A stretch of 64,000 bases of DNA from Miscanthus floridulus (GCF_019320115.1 NC_089583.1:82849928-82913927); one strand, 5' to 3'; positions 43,649 to 55,603 are shown, counted from the stretch's first letter. The notes: generated by a model from the letters alone, not told the origin. A program made the numbers and translations.

Positions 43649-45124
43649 CTACGGACCGGCGGAAGGCCGTGCGGCTCGGCGAAGACGTCGTCGAAGGCGC
43701 CGAGGAGCTCCTCCAGTAGGGTGGTGCTTGCCGTCGTGGTGCGTACAAGCCGGTGAGGTGGGACCAGCCAGGCCCTGCCAACACATCCGGCGCCCCCGGA
43801 GGTTGAAGGCCATGGAACGGGCGCTGAAGTCCCACGTGATCGGCCCCAGAGCAGCTACCCATCTGGTGCCGAGGACGACGTCGTAGCTGGCAAGCGGCAT
43901 GACGAAGAGGTCCGTCAGAAACGGCTCGCCGCCCACGGACAGCGGGGCGCTGCGGATGACGCCGGCGCACGTGATGCGCTCGCCATTGGCCACCATGGCC
44001 GAGAGGCGTGCCCGGCGCTGGATGGGAAGGCCGGTACGGAGCGCAGCGTCCTCGGAGATGAAATCGTGGGTGCTGCCGGAGTCGAGGAGGGCGACGAGAG
44101 ACGCGGGCCCAACGGAGACCGGGATCTGCATGGTGTCGCTGAACGTCACGCCGGCGATGGCATGTAAAGAGTAGGCGGGCGACTCTTCCGTGGCCGCATC
44201 CTCGACAGCAGCGTCCCCCAGCTCGCCGTCATCTTCTTCGATCACGCTGTCCAAGAGGAAGAGACGGCGACAATTCTTGTTGTGGCCCCTGGTGTACTTC
44301 TCGTCGCAATTATAACAGAGGCCCAGACGACGCCGTTCCTCCTGCTCCGCCGTGGTCAGGCGCTTGATGGCCCGTCCTTCCACAGAGACCGTGGCCTGAG
44401 CGGCCGGCTTGGCGCCCGGTGGTGCAGGCAAGGCCAGGCGTGGTCGGGGCGCCGGCAGGAGCGCCTTGGGCGTCGCGGCGGCCACGTACTGCTCCCGCAA
44501 CTCAAACTGACGTGCCAGGCTCATGGCCGCGGCGAGCGTCTGTGGGTTCTGGACCTGTACGTCCATGCTGAGCGGCGGTAGGAGGCCCCCGGTGAAGAGC
44601 TGGACGCGTTGCGCCTCGTCGAGACGACCTGCGCGCGGCAGAAGGGCCTGGAAGCGGTCCTGGTACTCCGCCACGGAGCCAGTGCGCCGGCAGTCCGCCA
44701 ACTCGAACAGCGGCGCGGAACGCAGCGGTGGCCCGTAACGCAAATTCAGCAGCTGCGTGAAGCGCCTCCAGGTAGGCGTGCCCTCATCTTGTTGCACCTG
44801 CATGTACCACAACTGGGCGCCCTCTTCCAGATTGTACGACGCCATCCAAACCTTCTCCTCTTCCATGATCCGCTGCTGGTGGAAGTACGATTCGCAGCGA
44901 TTGATGAAGATCAACGGATCGGACTTGCCGTCGTAGCGGGGGAAATCCATCTTCTGGAATTTCGGCGGTCGATCGTTGTGGTGCTCGCCGGATGCCAATT
45001 TGGAGGTCGAGGACGACGTGTGTTCGGCGGTGAGGGCAGCGATGGCCTTAGCGTTGGCCTCGACTGTAGCCTGTAGCGCCTTCATGGCTTCGGTGAGGGA
45101 CTTGAGTTGATCGGCGTCACCCAT
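43649..45124 (-). pseudogene. gag-pro: Reina-like gag and aspartic protease
   Basis: A long ORF from ATG at 45122-45124. Gag core: PPKFQKMDFPRYDGKSDPLI, FINRCESYFHQQRI and YNLEEGAQLWYMQ. Then a zinc knuckle LCYNCDEKYTRGHNKNCRRL, slightly lengthened against the usual ..RGHKC. The protease has ASLVALLDSGSTHDFISEDA (active-site DSG) and YDVVLGTRWVAALGPITWDF. It ends after a frame change near 43790 that replaces the protease-RT linker. Gag to protease itself is uninterrupted. Confidence 0.92.
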
Positions 45125-45195
45125 GGCAGCGGCTGGGGGCGGTGGATTGGCGGCAGCGGACGGTGAAGATGACCTGGAGAACGAGGATCGCCTGG

Positions 45196-45207
45196 ATCGT
45201 GATACCA
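45196..45207 (-). promoter_or_regulatory. Primer-binding site, tRNA-Met type
   Basis: On the - strand TGGTATCACGAT starts three bases after the 5' LTR end. It matches TGGTATCA, the usual complement of the initiator tRNA-Met 3' end used by chromoviruses, and then diverges. Confidence 0.75.
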
Positions 45208-45210
45208 GGT

Positions 45211-45587
45211 TGTCAAGGGCGTCGGGACCTAGGGTAGCTGGCCCTTGGCTACGGAGACCATAGCCTTGGTCCGTCGTCGCCGGCGAGGTTTTTCCCCTCT
45301 GCCGTCGACTTAGTTTTGGAGAAGAGACAGGAAAGTAGATTAATAATGTATTGCTTCCTTTTCACCAAACGTACGGATACAATAATATATAGCCAAAGGC
45401 CTCCACCAATCCGAGTCTAACTCTCCTAGAATTAAGGACTAAAAATAGAAACTAACTCTCAAACTTCCTAACTTAGGCACCGATCGTGTCCTGGTCATGC
45501 ACGTCCTCTATACGTGCTGCTCGGTATGTTGCCCAGCGTACATCACGGGCCCTGCGACGCCTGGTGTATGCTTGCCCGTACATGACA
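45211..45587 (-). repeat. 5' LTR of the Reina-like element
   Basis: The partner of 40519-40894. Differences are eight C/T or G/A changes and one extra C in a TTTTTCCCC run. Confidence 0.95.
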
Positions 45588-46059
45588 ATATAGGCATTAG
45601 AATAATGCAGTCAGATTTAGGCCTTCACAGTCTGCTCTTCTTGCACCTGTAAGGCTGACACATATATAGCGGGCGACAGTTATCATATAAAGCTACCTTT
45701 AAAGTCGGACTCTGATAGGTGCTTATACAAGTTGTTCTTATACCATACTATATGCATGATCTTAGAACTTATACATCCTAATCACAATTTGAATTAGTCA
45801 AATGTCTGCTGGTAAATATAACCGGAATCTCTTTTTGCTCCAGGTCGGCCTCGGGCAATCTTTCTCATAGCTTTTAATTCCTACATGTTCGATCTTTTAC
45901 AGTTTGTACTCCTACATCGGCAGATATGTACCAGGCCTTATGGGCCTAGATTTCAACTTGAGTGCAGATGGTGATATGAAGGTCACCCCTCATGAGGCAC
46001 GAGACTCAGCGGCATCCAACATGCTATCTCAGCTTCAGCCGAAGGCAAGGGAAGACTAG

Positions 46060-46654
46060 GAAAGCAGCAAGTCTCCACACAACCCCTGATGCTGCATCCT
46101 TGTTGGGTATCGACTTCTGAATAAGGAAGCGAGAATGTGACTGGAAAGAACAACCATCACCTTTGCAAAATGAACATGCTGGGAGAAACATCGCGATGTT
46201 GTTTGGCTCCCGTGATCTCCAGAGATTACTGGTGTTTAGCACTGTGTTTAAATTTCTGGACACCATTGTGTTGTTCCTTTTGCGAGTTCTCTAGCTGCAG
46301 CGTGCATTATTTGGTTGTGAAAACAAAAATATATATACCTATCTATTTGAACCTACAAATTCTGGTTAGATGGTGTTTGCTGCACAAGCCACAACTTTCT
46401 GCAGGTGTGGTTCAGTCTGCAGTCATATAGCTGTGATACTAAGCTGTGTTTTCTTGTTGGACGATCTGGGTTTTCACTTGCTACCTTGACTTGGCCATGT
46501 TCTTTTTGTTTCGCTGCATTCCCTCTGTTCGCGCATGGTAGCCTGGTAAGAACCGGTGCGAGGAGAGGTTCTTTGGTTTTTAAGCCGTGGATAGACTGTA
46601 GTTGTCACCCTGCCGTTGTTCGGAGTCCAAAGATCCAGATGCTTAAGACGAGGG
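46060..46654 (+). other. 3' UTR and flank of the dsRBD-type gene
   Basis: Sequence after the stop at 46057-46059 with no further coding match. Short ORFs only. Confidence 0.45.
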
Positions 46655-48032
46655 TGAATTAGGCTAATTCTAAATTTCTTGTAATAGTTAAGTCCTACAC
46701 TTAGCCCATTTCACCCCCTTATATCTCCAAGTGTTTCTACTATTCTACCGCACAAAAGTTCTACACCCTGAGTTTCAATCATACTCTAACGTGGCAATTC
46801 TAGGAATGTAAATACATAAATTGAATTGCTAAAATGTAAATGCTCAAAGTAAAGAGAGATGAATGCGATAATATTTTTCCGAGATATCAGAGAGTCGTCA
46901 CTCCTCACTAGTCCTCGTTGAAGCACTCGCGCAAGGATCCGCGCAAGGATCAAGTGCTCTCTACGAGCTGATTCTTCGACACTCCATCACGGTGAATCGC
47001 CCGCAACCGCTCACAAGACGACTTGGGTCATCCACAAGCTCCGCCGGATGATCACCAAGCTTCCAATCACCATCGAGCTGTCTAGGAGAATGGCGATCAC
47101 CAAGAGTAACAAGCACAAACTCTCACTTGACCGAGACAAGCCTAATAAGAAAGGTGGATGCACACTTGCTACTCTCTATGCACTAATGAGGTCCTTAATC
47201 TTGAATTCTCAAATCTCAATCACCCCACTAGGCTCTTGCACTCCAAAGTGTTTTCTCAGATGAACAAATGGACAAGAGAGCTAATTTGGACGAGTAGGAG
47301 AAGTATTTATATCCTCCACGTCAAAACATAACCGTTGAGGTCCAACTCAGCATTTTTCAAAGTGACCGGACGCATGCCGGTCGTTTTGACCGGACGTGTC
47401 CGATCAGTTCTCCACGGCCACGGTACGTAGGAATGTCAGAGAAGACCGTTGGAGTGATCGGACGCACTGCAGCATCCGATCCTCCTCGACCTAACGCGTT
47501 AGGTCCTAAAATTCCCTCTCTAGATGCTCTCTGATGTCGACCGGACGTGGCAATGCACGAGTCTGGTCACTTTCCTTCCTTGTGTCCGGTTAGCTGTCTA
47601 CCCTACACCTTGTTGCTACAGTTGCCATCATCTACACGTAAGGTCATGATTCTGATCCAGCGTCCGGTCACGATAAGGCCTCGGCTACGCACTCTATGTA
47701 CTGATCGGACTCTGTGAGCCAGGGTCTTGTCACTGCTTCTTCTGCTGTCCGGTCAACAAAAAAACACTCCATTCACTTCCAATTCGAAAAACTTTGTAAA
47801 TAAAAATGACTCCAATCGATCTTTGGACTATCCCTGAGCTACCTAGTGCTAAGTTTGATAAGTGTGCACCACACCTAAACTATTAGACTCATCTAGGTCA
47901 AGCCACTACCTACTAGTTCATACCCTCCTTAATAGTACGGCCAAAGGAAAAACAGAGTCCTAAACTACTCTAAGTGTCTCTCCAACGCCAAACGACACTT
48001 AGAACTAGTTTGTCCTTAACCTTGTCGTCCAT
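46655..48032 (-). mobile_element. Copia (SIRE-like) LTR or LTR fragment
   Basis: The stretch carries several CCGGTC/GACCGGACG words (47365-47760), typical of grass SIRE-type LTRs. Its left end GGGTGAATTAGG is the reverse of the common ...CTAATTCACCC terminus. A TATA-like 'AGTATTTATATCC' is near 47310. No pol motifs. The right border abuts the next retrotransposon and was not resolved. Confidence 0.6.
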
Positions 48033-48509
48033 TGTCGATAGAATATCGTCGGCAGTCCTCCGATGGGTATCCCACTGAAGATAGATTGATCGGCAGAGAT
48101 GCGTATAATCAAGAACAAGAAGGCAACAGAGACACAAGAGTTAGACAGGTTCGGGCCGTCAGCGCGACATAATACCCTACTCCTGTGGTCTGTTGGATTG
48201 TATTGGCTATCGTATGATATTACGTGTGTTTGGAGGGAAGTCCCTGCCTGTCTTATATAGTCTGGGGGCAGGGTTACAAGTCGGTTAGATCTAGAAGATA
48301 ACCGGAAAGTAATAACAGATTACAGGAATCATGGGATCATACGTATCCTAACAGATCTCGTAGTATCTTCAGGATATTTTCCCAGGTGTCTTGCGGGGCG
48401 CGCCGAGCAGCATCGTGCTCCGCAAGGCTTTGTCTTGTGGGCTGGGCCACCCCTAGGGGTGCAACCCATGTGGTCTGCCATGGGTATCCGGGGTCAGTAC
48501 CCCCCCACA
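48033..48509 (-). mobile_element. Probable 3' LTR of the second Tat/Retand element
   Basis: Bounded by TGTCGATAGAATATCG at the left and CAGTACCCCCCCACA at the right (TG...CA). A TATA box (CTATATAAG on the - strand, near 48252) lies in the middle. No second LTR copy is available for comparison, so the right border is a best guess. Confidence 0.55.
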
Positions 48510-49548
48510 GGTAGTCCCTAAGCACCTTGTATCCATTGTGCAACGCCTGTCTTGAGCTTGTTCGAGTAGGTGCGAACAAAGCCGAGCAGTCAGACTCATG
48601 GTCCGACCACCGTGATGAGTTGTCGAGCAGTTGTGAACCGTGTCCGAGCAGTTGTGAACCATCGCCGAGCAGTGTATCCCAAGTTAGGCTTGCCATAAGG
48701 ATGTAAGGAGCTCAAGTTCAAATTCGAAAATTTCCTCACAGTGGACCAAGTGTGCCCACTTAGAGTCCGACCAAGAGAAAGGGAGATAGTCTTCTTCAAC
48801 TTCAGAAGGCATGGAGTCTTCTAGATTAAAGCAAACACACTCACTGCAAGTTGAAGTGTGCCCACTTAGTCCTCGAGCCTGACAGTAGGTGACGCAGTCA
48901 CGTGGTGCCAGGGTCCAAAGTAGAAGAAAAGCAGAAGACCAGCCGAGTAGGCAGCTAGTCCCTGGGCGTAACCCCAAAATGAGAAAAGCACATTCACCGC
49001 AAGGTGAAGTGTGCCCACTTAGTCCCCGAGCCTAACAGTAGGTGACGTGGTCATGTGGTGCTAGGGTCAGAAACAACGGTCAACAGAAGAAAGTCCCCAG
49101 TGTGGTGAGGAACCAAGTCATATTGATGACGTAGTCCCCGAGCTACAAGTGGAAATCTTGGAGAAAACAAATCGTGAAGAAAAAACCGGAGTAACGGCTA
49201 TACAGTAGGAGTTACTAGGCCTTAATGGATTGCGGAGAAGTCGGCGAATATTCGATGAGCAGTAACAAATTGCGGCGAAAAAATGGGCGATACGGGCTGT
49301 AGTTGTGCGAAAGCCCAGGTAACAGCCCATGATGCCATTTTGGAGAATTCGGAGAGGCACAAATCGTGGAGCAGTTTCCCAAAAACCCTCGAATGCGAAA
49401 GGTGGGAGAGTGCTTTATAACTACACCGCCACACTCCACTGCTCCCACCTATGCCACTTCGCCACTTCAGTCTTCCTCCTCAGCCCTCGTGCTTCCAGAT
49501 TCATATTCACACGTGCTTTCGCCGCCAATCCCAAACCAGATCTGAGAG
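48510..49548. repeat. UTR region with about 146-bp direct repeats and a promoter-like TATA for the antisense gene
   Basis: 48843-48921 and 48989-49069 share CTGCAAG(T/G)TGAAGTGTGCCCACTTAGTCC-type and GACAGTAGGTGACG-type blocks. TTTATAA at 49414-49420 lies about 130 bp before the ATG of the antisense gene on the + strand. Confidence 0.7.
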
Positions 49549-52500
49549 ATGGCGCCGAAGAGGGGAGTTGGAAACCCGAAGAAGGCGGCCACCGGAGCCA
49601 GCCGTGACAATGAGTGGGTGTCGTCGCTCATGGGGGAGGCGGAAGATCAACGAGATGGTGGAGGCGGGCGTTCTTCCTAATCACGTCACCACCGAATGGC
49701 GGCTAGCCTATGGTGAGCCCTACCCGATACCACATACCGATGAAGCTATAGTATTTGAAGATTACTTCTGGCGCGGGTTAGGATTTCCCATTCATCCTTT
49801 CTTGAGGGATCTGTTGGAGTTCTAGAGAGTTAGTCTGTGCAATCTCCACCCAAATACCATCTTGCACATCTCGATTTTTATCCATTTTTGTGAGGCATAT
49901 CTCAGGATTCTTCCCCACTTCAACCTCTTCTAGTCACCTATTCTGGCTGAAGAAGAAGGGCAGTGGTGGTTCCATGGTGGTCGGCGGCGTGTATCTACAA
50001 CTCCGCGATGGGATGACGGGCGAGTACATCACTGTACCGCTGAACACCTCGCTGAAAGGGTGGAACACCAGGTGGTTCTACATGAAGCAGAGCCATCCTG
50101 CCATCCACTACGACGTCGACCATGTCCTAGAAAACCAGAAGAGTTGGTCAAAGAAACCGAGCAGTGGTGATATGGATCTGGTGAAGGAGCTTCTTGGCTT
50201 GATAAAGGGCATGAAGATGAACGACAGACTAGTGGCGGCAAGCTTCATAGTGCACTGCATCCAGCCCTGCAAGGAGAGGGCCCACATGGGCTTTGACTTC
50301 AAGGGGGACACCGATGGCACCCGGGAGAGGACGGAGAGGCTATCGAGGGATGATGTAATACGCCGAGCAGCTGAACTATTTACTCCGAACACGTCATTCA
50401 GCATGCAAGGGCAGACAAGAGCCTTCAACTACACGAACCCCACTCCTCAAGTAAAAGTCTCAACTGTTTGTACCTGATGCTTTTTATCCTGTATCGTTGC
50501 TGAGCAGTGAACTGATTTACTTGTGGAAAGATCCACTCACAGGAATGAGCGGCGAACTTCTCGGGCATGCCGAGGAGTGATTGGCCAAAGGTAGTGGATG
50601 CCTGGCCAATGACTCAGCCTGAGGAAGGTGTCATCAGCGCCTCATCAAAGTCCAGAGGCGTAGACGTTGGTCAGATGGAGAGTCCCCCCCTCGGTGTCAG
50701 AGAAAATCCAGGGGAAGAGGGTGGCGATAGATGAGCCAGCCCGCAAGAAAAGGAAAATGGTGGGTGTAGCTCCCTGCAAGCCAGGCGGCATCTCGCTTGG
50801 TGGTGACCAGACCACTCGGGCGAAGAGTGATGCGATGTCCGAGTGGTCGGACGACAACGGGGCTCCGGTAGCTCCTCCTCCGAGCACTAAGGCGCCACCA
50901 CACAACACGCGCATGGAGGTGCAGTCGAGAAGAGGGGAGGGAGTCCCCGAACAACAGGCGAAAGGAGTCCCCGAGCAATAGGCAAAGGGAGTCCCCTAAG
51001 CAACAGGCAGAGGAGAGGCCGACAGCGGGGGCCATGAGACCTTCAGCCCAGGGCACGCGGGTTGACCCTAGAGCCATTCTCGGGGGCTCGAGGAGGCAGC
51101 GTCGGTTCAGAACCGTGTATCGGGAGGCTGACGTGTAAGTTTCCTTTGCCTTGGATTCAATTTGCTATCGGATCCTTATAGTTGTGGTGATTGATGAGCT
51201 AATCTGATGTAGAGCGAGGCGTCTAGATGATTTGGATCCATCCATCTAGACTGGCGAACAGCTAGGGGCTGGTCCCAGCGTGGAGGCAATGCTAGTAGAC
51301 CCCGTCTCAGGAGTCCCCGGGTGCTCGGCGGCCTACGGAGGAGTCGACCAACGCTGCTGATGGACTTGGTGGTGGAGAACGGTTGGCGCCGACGATGGAT
51401 GAGTCAGCGGCGGTGCCCTGGGGCAACTGACAGGAGCCGCCGAGTCTTCGGAGGCGGATGCTAGAGTCAGTCGACTGCCGTGTTCAGAGTCTGGGGCAGG
51501 AGGAACTGGTGGTGCTAGAAGAGCAAGCGACACTCCCTGAGGCATCGGAGGGTGTGGTCAGCCACACTGTGCGGCACCTGAGCCCCCAGGTGGTGCCACC
51601 AGCTACAGAGGAGGACGAGGTGGAAGAGATTGAGCGTGAGGAAACACAACCTCAAGCCATCTAGATCCTCCAGCAAGCGGGGTGATGAAGTGATGGTTGT
51701 GGAAGAGGAGGACACCACCAGGGAGGTCAGGAGGCTGGAGTCCACCCTTTCCACAGCGATGAAGCAGATCAAGGTTAGTATTGCATCATCAATGTTCGTC
51801 TTTGACGTTGGAGATTGAAGTTCTTCATAATCTTGTTGCTTTTGCAGGGCATAGCATGAACTACTGAATAACGATGACTAGTTGATCAAGAGGATGGAGC
51901 CCCTCGCCAAGGAGAACTGCAAAACTAAAGGAGGCGATGAAGCTTATGGAGAAAAATGTCTAGAGGGCCCAGCGCGAGCGGGATCTTGCTGAATCTAACG
52001 CGCAGTGACCTGGAATACCAAAAGGGGGCCTTATCCGAGCAGCTAGCGACCATGTCTAAGCAGTTGCACTGGTAGCTTCGAGTAGCTAGAGCGTAGCTCT
52101 AAGTAGCTGAGAAGCCTCTCTGAGCAGAAAAAGGTACTGTGGATCGATGAACTTGTTCTGTATTGCCGAATAGCTTTAATGTTGCTGACGATCGTCACTT
52201 TTATAGAGCAAGATGCGGAGCTCGGCCAGTTACATCAGGTTGCATCGGTCAACTCTAAGAGGAGGAGGAGAAGGTGTCTGGACAGTGCAAAGAAACTAGC
52301 TAAGGAGCTGAAAAGGTGAGTAGTTCATGGTCGGAGTTGTTGCTTAAGTGACTTATTCACTTGACGGATCTTCTCAGTGCTTGCATAATACCGTCGAAGG
52401 ACCAAGGCCCTAGTTTGACATGCTGGAGCTAGAGGCACAAACCCAAAGGTGAAAGGTCGATGCCATGGTGGCTGGAGTTAGGCCGGTGCTTGACTGCATT

Positions 52501-52815
52501 CAATATGGAGGCAGCTCCTCAGCCCGATGATAGGCTGCCTCATCCGGACACCATCATCAATAGGTGCAAGGTGGCAGTGGGAGATCTTCAAAAGCTTCAA
52601 CCGTGATGCCACTATCTCTGTCATGACCCATGCCCTGGCGGTAGTCCAATCTCATTACCCTACCATTAATCTACGAGCGATAGGGGCTAGATTCGCTAGA
52701 AGGACTAGGTGCGACAAAGTAGCAGGAGCTAAAAGATGAGGTGGAGGATGCGGTGAAGAGGCTGGCCAGAGACGTCGACCTGTTCGGCGAGGTGGACGGG
52801 GAGGGCCAAACATAA
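49549..52815 (+). pseudogene. Antisense extra gene of the Tat/Retand element (PF04195-like)
   Basis: From ATG 49549 (MAPKRGVGNPKKAATGASRD), after a frame change, comes VLPNHVTTEWRLAYGEPYPI, then DEAIVFEDYFWRGLGFPIHP and, past a stop, SLCNLHPNTILHISIFIHFC and EAYLRILPHFNLF. This is the conserved block of the 'putative gypsy type transposon' family. LKGWNTRWFYMKQSHPAIHY and VKELLGLIKGMKMNDRLVAA follow, then Glu/Arg-rich coiled-coil-like sequence to QELKDEVEDAVKRLARDVDL and a stop at 52813-52815. Several stops. Its role in the retrotransposon life cycle is unknown. It is read opposite to gag-pol. Confidence 0.85.
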
Positions 52816-53389
52816 TGACCTGCTTAGAGAGTAATATGTAACAACTAGAGAGGATAGTTAAAACGCGCGAGGTTGCAGACAAACATTCATATATGTGTAC
52901 AAATGTTGTAATGTGACATGTGCATGTTTATGTAGTTTGCCAGTGTTTCGGTGAAAAATCATTGTAGTGTTAACCCTAACACGATTATACATGGTATAAG
53001 TAGCGTCCGAGCAGTTAGTTCATTACTGAGCTCTTGGCCTTGGCTAGCCCATATTCCATAATGTTGAGCACGGAGCCCATGCACGTGTAGGAGGAATAGA
53101 CATGACCAAGGAACCGCAGTCGACCACCCATAACGTAGAGCGCGGAGCCCGTAGCACGTGTAGGGAGAGATCGGAGACTGGGTTTTCTCCCAAGAACATA
53201 GAGCGGAACGTGTGCTGCTCGGTAGTTGGTGAAATATCTTGGAGACATGGAAAAACATGACGGAGCATTTATGGAGATCACATATTGGAGTTTGTTAAGG
53301 AGTAGCTTAGAGCTAGGCGACCGCAAATGGAGATTAAACCGTAATGGAGAAATAATGGAGACAAATTATGGAAACAAAAACTTCATTCA
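52816..53389. other. Spacer between the antisense gene and integrase
   Basis: GAGC(A/G)CGGAGCC-type words recur at 53068 and 53139 (CCCAT..GTAGAG style), hinting at a short repeat of about 70 bp. No ORF with recognisable content. Confidence 0.4.
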
Positions 53390-54480
53390 TTATGGAGTGG
53401 AGAATACATATCTAGAGTGTTTTAAGGATAGAAACATATAAGGTGCTCGATGTGCCATGAATTGGGGATATCGATTCCATCCAAGTCCTATAGCTAGGTA
53501 AAACCCTGGTCGGGTAACCTCTTTGACCACTGTAAGGCCCTTCCTAGGGGGAGGAGAGCTTGTGCATCCCTTCAGTTTTCTATTTTCTACTGGAGAACGA
53601 GGTCGCCTGATAGCAAATGAACGACCTTTGATGTTGCGGTTGTAGTATCTTCGCAAGCCTTCTAGGTATTTGGCTGTGCGGATGCAAGTGATCAGGCATT
53701 CTTCTTCGGCCCTGTCGATGTCCTCTGTCCGAATAGCTATGGCTTGCTCTTCATTATAATGTTCCACCCTAGGTGCTCGGAAGGCAATGTTCGCTGGAAG
53801 TATGGCTTCTGAGCCGTAGACCAAAAAGTATGAAGACACACCAGTGCTGTGACTAGCTTGAGTGCCTAGTCCCTAGACCACAGCTGGGAGCTCTTTGAGC
53901 CATCTGCCCAGATGCTTTTCCTCTTTCTGATATAGCCTTTTTTTGAGGGCATCAAGGATCATGCCGTTCGCCCATTCGACCTGGCCATTGGCTCTAGGAT
54001 GGGCAACAGAGATGTATTTGACGGAGATGCATCGGTCTTCGCAGAAGTCCCAAAAATGATGACCCATGAATGTAGTTCTGAGGTCAGTGATAATGCTATT
54101 TGGGAGACCTGAAACTATGGATGATATCTTCGAAGAGCTCAACTGCTTTCTATGCAGTAGCCGAAACAAGCGGTTTGTATTTGATCCACTTGGAAAACTT
54201 GTCAATGGCGATGTACACATACCAAAAACCACCTGGCACTATCTTAAAAGGCCTAATCATGTCCAGTCCCCAGTATGCAAAAGGCCAAGAAGCTGGGATG
54301 GTCTACAACTCCTGTGTCGGCACGTGTATTTGCTTGGCAAAAAAATGGCATCCTTCACAACGTCGAACAATGTCTTCTATGTCGGTGATGGCCGTGGGCC
54401 AAAAAAACTAGCTCAAAAAGCTTTGCCAACTAGGTTTCTCGAGGCCACGTGATTGCCATAGGAACCAGAGTGAATTTCGA
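53390..54480 (-). pseudogene. Retrotransposon integrase (second Tat/Retand element)
   Basis: Core: FGLPNSIITDLRTTFMGHHF (second Asp) and VAHPRANGQVEWANGMILDA (Glu present, unlike the left element). The C-terminal part has VYGSEAILPANIAFRAPRVE and, in another frame, a GDLVL-like region. LGRWLKELPAVV precedes a stop. The zinc domain is only faintly readable at 54300-54480. Confidence 0.85.
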
Positions 54481-54684
54481 GAAGTAGTTTCACTCCCTCT
54501 TCTTAGGTGATGCATTTCTGCAGTATCCCTTCCTTGGCACTTTTCCTGATCAAGTTCCTGTCTACCAGCACGTAGTGCTTGCTACAACGGATTAGGCGTT
54601 TAGTTTTAGTCTTGTCGATGGGTACGTCGGCGCTGGTGAGGTACTTGATGAACTATTCCCTCCAATTGGTGTCCGATGAAGGTA

Positions 54685-55600
54685 CTATAAGTACCAACTG
54701 CTCGGTGGGGGGATTTCTTGAACTTCCTTCTCTTCCTTAATGGATGGCGTAAAGAGGTCTTGAATGAAAACCCTAGGCAGAATCACAGCATGAGAAGATC
54801 CTATCTTAGATAGGTGGTCGGTGAGCTGATTTTGATCTCGTACCACGTGGTGGTACTCGATACCGTAGAACTTTCCTTCGAGTTTCCTAATTTTGACACA
54901 GTATGTGTCCATCTTCTCACTAGAATAGGACCAATCTTTGTTGAGTTGGTTGATGACTAGCATGGAGTCTCTGTATACCATGAGGCATTTGACGCCAAGC
55001 TCGACAGCTATACGAAGTCCATGGAGACATGCTTCATATTCGGCGGCGTTGTTGGAGGCTAGAAAATGAAATCGAAGAACATATCAGAGCTTGTCTTTGG
55101 TCGGCGTAATGAATAAAATGTCAGCACCAGCACCATTGATGTTGAGGGCGCCATCGAAGTACATCACCCAGTGCTCGAGGCAAGTAGCGGGGATGGGCTC
55201 TTGAATCTTGGTCCACTCAGCGACGAAGTCAGCGAGCGCCTGTGACTTGATGGTAGGCCTACTTCTGAATTCGATGGAGTAAGTGTTGAGCTCGATAGCC
55301 CACTTGATGATGCGACCAGTTGGCCTTTTTGTTTCAAAGGATGTCCCCAGAGGAAACTCAGTGACCACAACAATCTTGTAATACTCAAAGTAATGGCGGA
55401 GCTTGTGTGACATGACCAGAATGGTGTAAAGCAGTTTCTGAACTTGAGGATAACGAGTTTTAGACTCATTAAGGACCTCACTGATGAAGTAGACCAAATG
55501 TTGTACCTTATAGGCATGTCTAGCTTCCTCACGCTGGACTGATGATAGCTATGCTAACGACGCAAGAAGTGGCAGCGATGTAGATCGGTAGGGTATTGTC
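54685..55600 (-). pseudogene. Retrotransposon RNase H domains (second element)
   Basis: The first RNase H: VYFISEVLNESKTRYPQVQK, YKIVVVTEFPLGTSFETKRP and GRIIKWAIELNTYSIEFRSR. The second (Tat-specific) starts WVMYFDGALNINGAGADILF and continues as MVYRDSMLVINQLNKDW and EYHHVVRDQNQLTDHLSKIG. Interrupted by stops. Confidence 0.85.
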
Positions 55601-55603
55601 TAG

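Larger units (their letters stand above)
40519..45587 (-). mobile_element. Young Ty3/gypsy chromovirus, Reina-like, 5.07 kb, complete structure
   Basis: The element is bounded by ATATA at 40514-40518 and 45588-45592. It has two LTRs of 376 and 377 bp (40519-40894 and 45211-45587), a tRNA-Met-type primer site next to the right LTR, a polypurine tract next to the left LTR, and gag-protease-RT-RNase H-integrase-chromodomain in order on the - strand. Short LTRs, total size and a chromodomain running into the 3' LTR fit the Reina clade. The LTRs differ by 8 transitions and one 1-bp indel, so it is recent. Frameshifts in RT and integrase suggest it is already inactive. It lies in the last intron of the dsRBD-type gene, opposite in direction. 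Confidence 0.93.
35061..46059 (+). pseudogene. Multi-exon plant gene with a C-terminal dsRNA-binding-like domain, frameshifted and split by a retrotransposon
   Basis: Exon 1 (ATG 35061 to 35222) encodes VVQLEDAVELLVEHLVAPVL and ends at CAG/GTGAGG. Exon 2 (35607-36136) has AAVLLYNYYYRKQFPQFEFA and SPEMIMWPISKVAVLLLNRT. Further exons lie at about 37676-37825 (FAFIKEHRVYSLSKKRTST), 38440-38547, 38661-39008 (Lys-rich), 39102-39171, 39301-39373, 39665-39734, 40137-40450, and a last exon at about 45903-46059. ELDDICRESNWILPRYGVLP on one side of the retrotransposon and GLDFNLSADGDMKVTPHEAR then SAASNMLSQLQ on the other fit the alpha-beta-beta-beta-alpha pattern of a dsRBD. Frames change at a GGGG run near 36050, in an A-run near 38800, and within exons 40137 and 45903, so this copy is either a pseudogene or carries sequence errors. 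The family name is unknown to me. Confidence 0.65.

Noticed and set aside
44609..45076. 155-codon + strand ORF
   Set aside because: Antisense shadow of the Reina-like gag.
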